Source: Cochliopodium minus (lineage: Eukaryota; Discosea; Himatismenida; Cochliopodiidae). Taken from it: 64,000 bases of DNA. The stretch is taken from contig JAMYWO010000007.1 in assembly GCA_024220525.1 (NCBI GenBank), positions 90,311 to 154,310 of the forward strand. Direction: 5' to 3'. The position numbers were made by a program, and so were the translations under genes. The notes beneath the pieces were generated by a model. It was not told the DNA's origin. It did not search any database and saw only the letters and a program-made list of their open reading frames with translations. Every line of letters begins with the position of its first letter. Positions within the stretch are counted from its first letter, which is position 1. This document shows, in pieces, positions 56,563 to 64,000 of the stretch.

Positions 56563-58930
56563 ATGTTGAAAGAAACTGAAATTAATGAATTAAAGCTAAG
56601 AGTGAATGGATATATTGAAAAAGAATTATTTACTTCTGCAGCGTTATTTGCATCTAAATTGATCGAATATTCAAAGGATGAAAAAGGCAAAAAAAAAGAA
56701 ATGAAATTTTTTTTTTATATTGGTTTATGATAGCATCATTGGCTCAAACATGTTTGATATAGATTTTATATAACATTTTATTTATCCTATAGAGAAGAAA
56801 TCGTATTTATATATGTTAGCAAGAATATATCATCTTGATAAACAACATCAGAGGGCAATACATTTGCTTGATACTAACGATTTGTTGAAATATTCAAAAA
56901 GCAGACTATTGGCAGTGAAATGCATGGTAAACCAAAATATAATTTTTAAAAGGAGATTATGTATGAATCAGGGAACAAATATCTTGTGGATCAAAACCTA
57001 TAATTACTCATTTTTACATAAAATATAATGTCATTATAGATTGCGCCAAAAATTTAAATATTTATATAAAATAAATATTTCAAAAAAAACAGATAGATAT
57101 GAAAGAGTGGGAAGATTGCATCTCTTTGATTGACAAATACGCTTCCACAAAGAGGGAGTTTAAAGATTTGATTGATGAGGAAGTGTCGACGGAAGCTTCC
57201 ATGTACTTTTACAAGGGTCTTTCCTACGAAAACCTCGAAAACAGAGAAAAGGCAGCATTTTGGTATAAAAGAGCATTGGTAATAAAAATACAAATTAAAA
57301 TTAGAGATGTTCAAAACTTTACAACAGTTCAAAATTTGTTAGTTTTAAATTAATATCCGCTAACAAAGTTGTAATTTTTGGACATGTCTAAATTAAAATT
57401 AAATTAATACAAAAGTAAATTAAATTATAATTGAATAACAAATTAAATTATAATTGAAAACAAATTGGGTTTAAGTTTAAATAAATTACATTAAACAAAA
57501 AAAAAACATCAAAAAATTATTTTTATTCATTTTTTTCTATTATTTTCAATAGGAATATGATGTTTATTGTTATGAAGCATTCGAGCGTCTCACAGTCGGA
57601 CATATGTTGGATCACAAAGAAGTAATCAAATGTTAAATATAATAATAAAAATTTAATTTAAAAAATAATAAATAAATCAAAAAAAAAATTTTGTAAAATT
57701 TAAAAATTTAAAAAAAAGTTGAAATTAATTTTTTATTAATTAAAAAAGGAAAACAAATTGATTTCAAAATTTTCGAATACAAGTAATAATAATAACAATA
57801 CTTGCCCTACATGGCTCAACGAGTTTTATTGCTCACAACTAAACATATACCAAAAACCTTTGCCTTTACCTCAAGAGGTTTACAAACTTCAAGTCAATCA
57901 ACATGTCATTAGGAATAACACTCATTTGCTCAAAAATTATGCTCTCATTTATTTTCATCATAATCGCCACCAAGAAGTTTTTGATATCACCTCCAAGTAA
58001 ATTTTTTTTTTCTGATTTTTTTGTTATTTTTTGTAAAAATATTATATTTTGAATTTTTTTTTTTTGATTTTTTGTTATTTTCTATTTTTTTATTTTCTTA
58101 TTTTCTGATTTTTGATTTTTGTTTTTTATTTTTGATTTTTGATTTTTTGTGACATTTTTGGTGATTTTTATTTATTTATTTAATTGTAGAACTTTTATTT
58201 TTTGTTATTATTTTTGTTATTATTTTTATTTTTATTTTTGTTTTTATTTTCATTTTTATTGATTATTTTAATTTTTACCTGTTTAAAATTTTTTTTTGTA
58301 AAGGGTTTTAAAAGTAGATCCCTACAATTTCGAAACAAACATATTCTGCTTACATTTATCCTCATTAGTAGAATTAGGAATGAAAACGGAACTTTTCTAC
58401 GTAGCCCACAAACTGGCGGAAGAAAATCCTAATCTTCCGCTCTCTTGGTACGCAGTGGGGTGTTATTATTTTTTGATTGGAAGGTATGAGTCTGCTCGAA
58501 ATTTTTTCAGAAAGGCAACCACACTCGATTCTAACTTTGGAGAAGCTTGGTTAAAATATTTTATTTTATTTTTTATTTTTTTTTATTTTTTATTTTATTT
58601 TTTATTATTTTGTTTTTATTTTTATTTTTTATTTTTTTATTTTTTATTTTTTATTATTATTTATTTTTATTTTTATTTTTTATTTTTTTATTTTTTTATT
58701 TTTTTATTTTATTTTTATTTTTTATTTTTTATTTTTTTTTATATTTTATTTTTTTTTTATTTTTTAATAATTTTATTTTTTTTATATTTATTTTTATTAT
58801 TTTTTTGTAATTTTAAACATTTTTCTAAAAGGCTTGCTTTCGCTCATTCTTTTGCTGCCCAAGGTGAGAACGATCAAGCGATGGCCGCATACAGAAATGC
58901 CTCTCGAATGATGAATGGATGCCACATCCC
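56563..58930 (+). CDS. CDC16: CDC16/APC6, first seven exons only
   Basis: Seven exons (56563-56686, 56793-56926, 57093-57278, 57553-57621, 57749-57996, 58304-58549, 58832-58930) run in phase for 368 codons. They carry the TPR solenoid: YLYMLARIYHLDKQHQRAI, CLHLSSLVELGMKTELFYVAHKL, SWYAVGCYYFLIGRYESARNF and AHSFAAQGENDQAMAAY ending NGCHIP, matching KGCHLP of animal CDC16. After the donor at 58931 the next possible exon (59023) would give a stop in the required phase, so the gene does not continue there. The C-terminal exons are at 1320-1763. The first intron has a GC donor (56687). The third intron contains a MITE copy. The gene sits directly behind APC4. Confidence 0.88.
57302..57390. mobile_element. 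85-bp MITE with TA target duplication, copy B
   Basis: The element spans 57304-57388 between TA dinucleotides, in inverse orientation to the copy at 12774-12861. The ends are GAGATGTTCAAA with TTACAAC on the left, and GTTGTAATTTTTGG with ACATGTC on the right. It lies in a CDC16 intron and leaves splicing signals intact. Confidence 0.75.
58556..58810. repeat. T-rich microsatellite in CDC16 intron
   Basis: Units of TTTTTA, TTTTA and TTTTTTA fill most of the intron between two CDC16 exons. Similar tracts fill introns throughout the right-hand 6 kb. Confidence 0.8.
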
Positions 58931-59022
58931 GTAAAACATTCTTTTCTTTCTTTTTTTTAATTTATTAATTTTTTGTTTTTTATTTTGTTATTTTGTGATT
59001 TTTTTTATTTTTATTAATTTAG

Positions 59023-59877
59023 CTAAATCTAACGATTCCTCATTCGAATGGCTTTATGACAACGAAATTAATAGTACACTAGGTAAAAATTCAATTTTGA
59101 AAATATTATATATTCTATAATTTTATTATGAAATGTTTTAATTATTTTTTTTTTTAATTTTTTTTATTTTTTTATTTTTTTATTTTTTTATTTTTTTAAT
59201 TTTTTACATTTTTATTTTTAAAAGGTGTTTTGATTCATTTCAGTTCATCTTACATATTTGAAGCATTCAAAAGACTCAACAAAATCAAGGCGTTGGCCTC
59301 CAACTCTTTGCAAAACAAAACCTCCCTCAGTTGCGACTTCCTGTTCAAAGAGCTCGACCCTGCTTTGTATCAATTGTATCTACCTGTATTAGAAAAAAAT
59401 GAGTAAAAAAATTTTTATTTTCATTTTTTTAAATTGTTTTTTACTTTTAAATTATGTTTATTTGGAACATTTTTGTTCTAAATTTTATTTATTTTTTTTG
59501 ACATTTTTTATTTTTTATTTCTTATTTTATTTTTTATTTTTATTTTTTATTTTTATTATTGATAAAATTTTTTATTTTTTATTTTTATTTATTGCAATTA
59601 TAAAAACATTTTCGTTGTTGTTTGATTTTTTTTATATCCTATTTTTTTTTTATTTTTTTTCTGTTTCTTTCTTCTTTTTAAAAAACTTCATACCTACTTT
59701 AGATCCCCCTTGGATTGCTTTGACTCCCTCGAAAAACTATCGAATGGTAATAATCTTCACAACCCAACCACTGATCCCATCTCCAAACCCTCTCCTCTCT
59801 CTCAAGTCTCTCAGTACGACTTGAGGAGGTCAGTCAACAAAATCATGTTGCAACTTTCTTTGGAAATTTCAGATTGA
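59023..59877 (+). CDS. 3' end of an unrecognised gene
   Basis: Three exons (59023-59082, 59225-59402, 59703-59877) join in phase and end at TGA. The first begins two bases into a codon, so upstream exons are missing; it does not fit the phase of the CDC16 donor at 58931. The protein includes SFEWLYDNEINSTLG, IHFSSSYIFEAFKRLNKIKALA, CDFLFKELDPALYQLYLPVL, and an end RRSVNKIMLQLSLEISD. It looks helical and soluble, like the tail of a large scaffold or trafficking protein, but I cannot name a family. Confidence 0.5.
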
Positions 59878-60259
59878 TTTTTTTAAAAAAAACTTCTTTG
59901 ATAAAAGAAAGATAAATTATTTTTTATTTTGATTTAATTATTTTCTTTGAATCACCATTTCTTCCACTGTTTTTATTTGAAAAAAAAATGTTTTTTTTGA
60001 TTGTTCATTAATTTATTTTATTTTTTGTTTTTGGTTATTATTTAACCAAATTTCAAATTGATTGCTGTGATGCATTTTGAAATCATAATCTGTTTCTTTT
60101 TGTTTTGGTTTTGGTTGTAATCTTTGGTTGGGATTGGGAAACATTCATCTCAACTCTAATATCATTATTATAAAGATTAATAGAAGTGATTGAATTGTGA
60201 CTGGAAACATTCATTAGATTTTTTTTTTTTCCTAAAAATTAGACAAAAGTGAACAACCA
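59878..60259. other. Intergenic region
   Basis: This 382-bp stretch after the TGA at 59877 contains T-rich sequence and a GT/TGG-rich patch near 60100-60140. No convincing exon on either strand. Confidence 0.3.
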
Positions 60260-60328
60260 CTATTCCTGAAAGAATTCTTCTGTTTCTTGGAATACTTTTT
60301 GACATTTTAGAGTTGGATTTCCAATATC
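60260..60328 (-). CDS. Orphan terminal exon, unknown gene
   Basis: Behind an acceptor (GATTTTAG) lie 22 coding codons and TAG: DIGNPTLKCQKVFQETEEFF. No upstream exon is found before the N at 60450, about 120 bp away. It may be the tail of a small gene whose 5' part was lost in assembly, or chance. Confidence 0.25.
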   Translation of the reverse strand, partial: DIGNPTLKCQKVFQETEEFFQE

Positions 60329-60453
60329 CTAAAATCTCAAAACATAAATATAAGTGTTGTCAAACAAAAAAGATTGAGATAAGAATAATAATTTTTTTAT
60401 TTTGAATTAAACAGCAAAAATCACTTTTTTAAATTCTTTTATCAAAAAANACG

Positions 60454-61504
60454 AGGGATCTTCGGACATTTATGGGAATATCATCAAGTACATCATCAAG
60501 TATGTTGGCATTTCCGATCTCAATACTAAAAATAAAAAATAAAAAATAAAAAATAAAAAAATAAAAAAATGAAAATGAAATCAAAAAAATTCAGAAATAT
60601 AAAATTAAAACAAAAAAAAAAAAATAATTCATTGAAATCGATATTCAATTAAATATTTCTTTATTTTCAAGGACTATGGAGAACAACAAGATCGTTTGTG
60701 CATCGCCCTGATGAAAAGCAGCTGCAAATACGGCCTTCACGATCAAAACAACACCCACTCTTTCGACTACGTCTCCTCCCAGAACAACTTGGCTCCCTCC
60801 CTCGAAGAGCTCTTACAGTCTCAGGACAAAAACTTCATCAGTGTTGCTCAAAGTTTGAGGATGGAAGAAAATCTACTATTTTATATTGTAAATAAAAAAA
60901 TTTTTTTTTTTTTTTTTTAAAAATTCAGTTTTAATTTTATTTATTTCTAATTTTTGATTTTATATTTTACATTCATTTTTTAATTTTATTTTTTTTTTCG
61001 TTTTTATTTTTTATTATTTTTTTATTTTTTATTTTTTTTATTTTTTATTTTTTTTATTTTTTATTTTTGAATAATTTTTTATTTTATTTTTTTTTCTTGT
61101 TTTTTATTCTGTTATTTTTTTATTTTTTATATTTTACATTTAATTTCATTTTTTTTCATTTTTATTTCATTTATTTATTTTTATTTTTAAACATTTTTAA
61201 ATCTTTTTTATTTTATTCTTTTATTTTCATTTTTTTATTATTTATTATTTCAGCACTTTTATTTATTTTATATTTTTATTTTCAATAAAATTTGACTTGT
61301 TTTTCGTTTTTATTGATTTTTAATTTCAAAATTTTTTTTTTTTAAAATAAAAGAGAGTGGATGAATACAGAACTTCCGACTCATTGGACAAAGATGCGAT
61401 CGAAATATACAACTCCTTCATCGCCAAGGATGCCAAGAAGCAGGTCAACCTCTCTTTCAACCAGACTGCTCCCTTAGACAAGAAGATTTCTCAAATCAAA
61501 AATG
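60454..61504 (+). CDS. RGS-domain protein, partial
   Basis: RGS proteins speed GTP hydrolysis by heterotrimeric G-protein alpha subunits. Exons 60672-60887 and 61354-61504 join in phase. They give most of an RGS domain: SLEELLQSQDKNFISVAQSL, RMEENLLFYI, VDEYRTSDSLDKDAIEIYNSF and KDAKKQVNLSF. The final RGS helices (the phenylalanine-rich RFL part) are missing after the donor at 61505. A preceding coding-like piece from 60454 (SSDIYGNIIKYIIKYVGISD) has no GT donor before an AAAAAT repeat, so its join is unclear. N bases flank both sides (60450, 61720). The gene seems damaged by sequence loss rather than by mutation. Confidence 0.6.
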
Positions 61505-61554
61505 GTAAAAATCAAAAAAATCAAAAAAAATCAAAAATAAAAATGAAAATGAAA

Positions 61555-61735
61555 ATTAAAAAATAAAATAAAAATAAAAAATAAAAATAAAAATAAAAAA
61601 TAAAATAAAAATAATAAAAAATAAAAAATGAAATAAAAAATAAAAAATAAAATAAAAAATAAAAAATAAAAAAAAAAAATAAAATTAAAAAAAACAAAAA
61701 TAAAAAAAATAAATAAAAANATTTTTTTTGTGATT
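61555..61735. repeat. A-rich microsatellite with an N
   Basis: AAAAAT and AAAAT units run up to the N at 61720, after which the composition flips to T-rich. The flip suggests that two unrelated reads or contigs were joined here. Confidence 0.7.
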
Positions 61736-62053
61736 TTTTTTTAAAATTAAAGGTTAAATTATTTTTTAAAAACTTTGTTTTTTTTTTTTTATTTTCATTA
61801 ATTTTTTGATTTAAATTTATTTTTTGATAATTATTTTTACCAAAAAGTTTCAAGATTTTGATATTTAAACCTCTCTTGAAAAATAAATTTATTTTAATTA
61901 TTATATACTTTTCAAATCAATTTTCTTGTACGGCTGATGATTTTGTTTTTTACATAAAACTTTTTAATTATGATTTTTTGAAATATTTTTTTTTTTTTTT
62001 TTAAAAATTAAAGATTAAAGTAAACAAAAAGTTTTTTAAATAAAATTTGACAG

Positions 62054-63880
62054 GAGATTAAAGGACATCCCCAAAAAAATCACAGAGTTTCTTTGCAAGT
62101 TCTCCAAGTTCAAGTCATCATACCTCAACCCTCGCCCCGCCAAAAAAACCAACTCCAACGTCAATTACAACGAGAAGAACGCATCGCAGTTGAGGAATGA
62201 ATTGGACAACAAGAAGGATTTTGAAAAGGAAGAGTTGTTGGACAAAGAAAGAGAAATTTACGACATTTTGTTGTGGAGAATTTTGTTAGATGTAAAATTT
62301 TTAATTTTTTTTTTTTTGTTTTTTTTTTTTTTTTTTAAATAAATGATTCCATATTTTTATTAAATTTTATTTCATTTTATTTTCATCTATTATTTTATTA
62401 TTTTTTATTTCTTTATTTTATTATTATTTTATTTTATTTTATATTATTACTTTTATTAAATTTCTATTTTATTTATATTATATTATTCTACTAATTTTTA
62501 ATTTTATTCTTATTTTCATTTATTTTATTTTTAATATTTAAATAATGATTCCATATTTTTATTGAATTTTATTTCATTTTATTTTCATCTATTATTTTAT
62601 TATTTTTTTTTTCTTTATTTTATTATTATTTTATTTAATACTATATTATTACTTTTAATATCTATTATTTTTTTGTTTTATTTTTATTTATTTATATTTT
62701 ATTTATATTATTATTCTACTAATTTTTAATTTTATTCTTATTTTCATTTTATTTTATTTTTAATTTTTTTTAAATAAATGATTCCATAATTTCATTTATT
62801 TTATTTCATTTATTATTTTTTTATTTTTATTTTTTTAAATATTTCATTTTCATTCATATTTTCTTAAAATTTTGATTATATTTTTAAATTAAAATCATTT
62901 TTTAAAATCTCATATTTTTTGTCTTCATCATTTTTTATTTTTTATTGCATTTTATTTTTTTTTACTTTTTTATTTTTTATTGTATTTTTTTTTAAATGTT
63001 TTTTTACTTTTTTATTTTTTATTGCATTTTATGTTTTTTATTTTGAATTTGGACAGGAGTCAACAGATATTCCGGGAAATGATTTAATAGAGGAACCCGC
63101 TTTTGTTTATGGAGAAACTACGAGAAAAGACTCTATTCGTGTTTTGAAGAGCAAGCAGGCCTCTCAAATTTTTTCGATGTACAAAAACAACCAAGTTAAC
63201 ACCATTCAGGTCTCTCACTTGATATGGAGAAAAGAAAATCATTGGTCTGGGTAAACGATGAAAAATATTTTATTATTTTTTTTTTTTTATAATTTTTATT
63301 TTATTATTATTTTATTTTTATATTATTTTTTAATTTTATTTTATTTTATTTCGCAAAATTTATTTTTTGATTTTATTTTAAAGTTTTTTTATTATTATTT
63401 TTTATTAACATTTTTTATTTTTTAAACTTATTTATATTCACATTTTTTTTTTTATTTATTTTTTTATATTAAATTTTTATTTAATTTTAAATAAACAAAA
63501 CTTGTTTATTTCATTTTTTGATTTTTGATTTTTTAATTTTTGTTGTAAATAATTCTATTTTATTTATTTTATTTATTTTATTTATTTGTTTTTTTTTGAT
63601 TTTTACATTATTTTTTATATTTTATTTATTTTTTTTTTGAAAAGGTTCGACATATCGTTTCGTTATTTCTACCAGCTTTTCTGCAAAGAGCCCAACCCAG
63701 TAGAAAGTCAGCTCATCAAAATTTTGTCTTCGCAAACCACCAACAACTCCAACATCCTCTCCCCCATCTCCTTCATCAACCCTTGCTACAACTTGTTGGT
63801 CCAGAAAAACTCCAGGACTTCTGTTTTCTTGAGCACCAATGCCCTCAAATTGAAACTTGAAAAGAAGATTGTCCCACAAG
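62054..63880 (+). CDS. Unrecognised gene, internal exons
   Basis: Three exons (62054-62291, 63057-63250, 63645-63880) join in phase; the first needs two bases from an upstream exon and the last ends at a donor, so both gene ends are missing. The protein has KKITEFLCKFSKFKSSYLNP, a Lys/Glu-rich helix, KEREIYDILLWRILLD, SQIFSMYKNNQVNTIQVSHL and FDISFRYFYQLFCKEPNP. It could be a continuation of the RGS gene, but the phases (1 out, 2 in) require at least one lost exon. I recognise no family. Confidence 0.5.
62342..62810 (+). repeat. Imperfect tandem repeat of about 200-235 bp in an intron
   Basis: AATGATTCCATA recurs at 62342, 62543 and 62777, each time followed by the same TTTTATTTCATTTTATTTTC-like text. 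The first two units share most of their length, including TTCTACTAATTTTTAATT; the third is cut short. It lies in the intron 62292-63056. Confidence 0.6.
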
Positions 63881-64000
63881 GTAACATATTTTTTTGTTTA
63901 AAAATTTTTATTTTTTTAAATTTTTTTTTTTTCAATTTTTTCTTTTAAAATGATAAATTTTTTGTAATTTTTTTTTTCTCTTAAATTTTTTTTTTTTCTT

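Noticed and set aside
58556-58810. Phe/Tyr/Leu-rich open frames as membrane proteins
   Set aside because: They are translations of TTTTTA-type microsatellite inside a CDC16 intron.
59023-59877. Continuation of CDC16 into the next exons
   Set aside because: The CDC16 donor leaves two bases; joining gives an immediate stop, and the protein does not resemble the CDC16 C-terminus, which is found at 1320-1763.
1-64000. CRISPR arrays, rRNA or tRNA genes, bacterial operons
   Set aside because: No spaced repeats, no tRNA-like GGTTCRAATCC arm or rRNA core sequence was noticed, and spliced genes rule out a prokaryotic source. A tRNAscan or Rfam run would be needed to exclude small RNAs fully.

Overview
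The window is nuclear DNA of a single-celled eukaryote, very AT-rich. Genes are packed tightly on both strands and split by short GT-AG introns full of A/T tracts. The contents (COPII coat, anaphase-promoting complex, RNA polymerase III, UFM1 conjugation, RhoGEF, RGS, F-box, LRR and ankyrin proteins) fit a free-living amoeboid or amoeboflagellate protist. An MMAA-type GTPase and a malonyl-CoA:ACP transacylase point to a mitochondrion-type organelle. I cannot name the genus. Exon models below were joined by hand from splice sites, reading phase and protein similarity. Where I say a model closes in frame, the exon lengths sum to whole codons.

Layout. 1-1763: the 3' half of a SEC24 gene (-) abuts the last two exons of CDC16/APC6 (+) across an A/T microsatellite. 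1840-5306: an LRR protein and an intronless archaeo-eukaryotic-primase-like protein (both -). 5640-12068: two tandem RhoGEF genes (+) with DH, zinc-finger, PH, PX and SH3 regions. 12096-19339: a minus-strand run of an F-box protein, a tiny membrane protein, a small alpha/beta hydrolase, a sphingosine-1-phosphate-phosphatase-like enzyme and an MMAA-like GTPase. 19523-38534: a plus-strand run of a membrane protein, a double acetoacetate-decarboxylase-like protein with microexons, a large ankyrin protein with a nucleotidyltransferase-like head, and the largest subunit of RNA polymerase III. 38576-46137: an EF-hand/ankyrin protein (-), the transacylase (+) and an OTU deubiquitinase fused to a PUL-like domain (+). 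46239-52016: a 2-oxoglutarate oxygenase, a tiny membrane protein, a Sac2/INPP5F-like lipid phosphatase, UFC1 and a fragment (all -). 52461-58930: a coiled-coil protein, APC4 and the first seven exons of CDC16 (all +). 58931-64000: gene pieces that do not join in phase, with two N bases and long A/T tracts.

Functional threads. Ubiquitin and ubiquitin-like biology recurs: APC4, CDC16, UFC1, the OTU-PUL protein and an F-box protein. I see no operon-like co-regulation. Points most worth checking: CDC16 is split with its 3' end 55 kb upstream of its 5' end; the OTU-zinc-PUL fusion; a Cys in place of the near-invariant Asn of the RNA polymerase III catalytic loop; microexons of 2, 6 and 7 nt in conserved motifs; an 84-85 bp TA-flanked MITE in two copies; and a primase-like protein that appears to carry a decayed second copy of its own domain.
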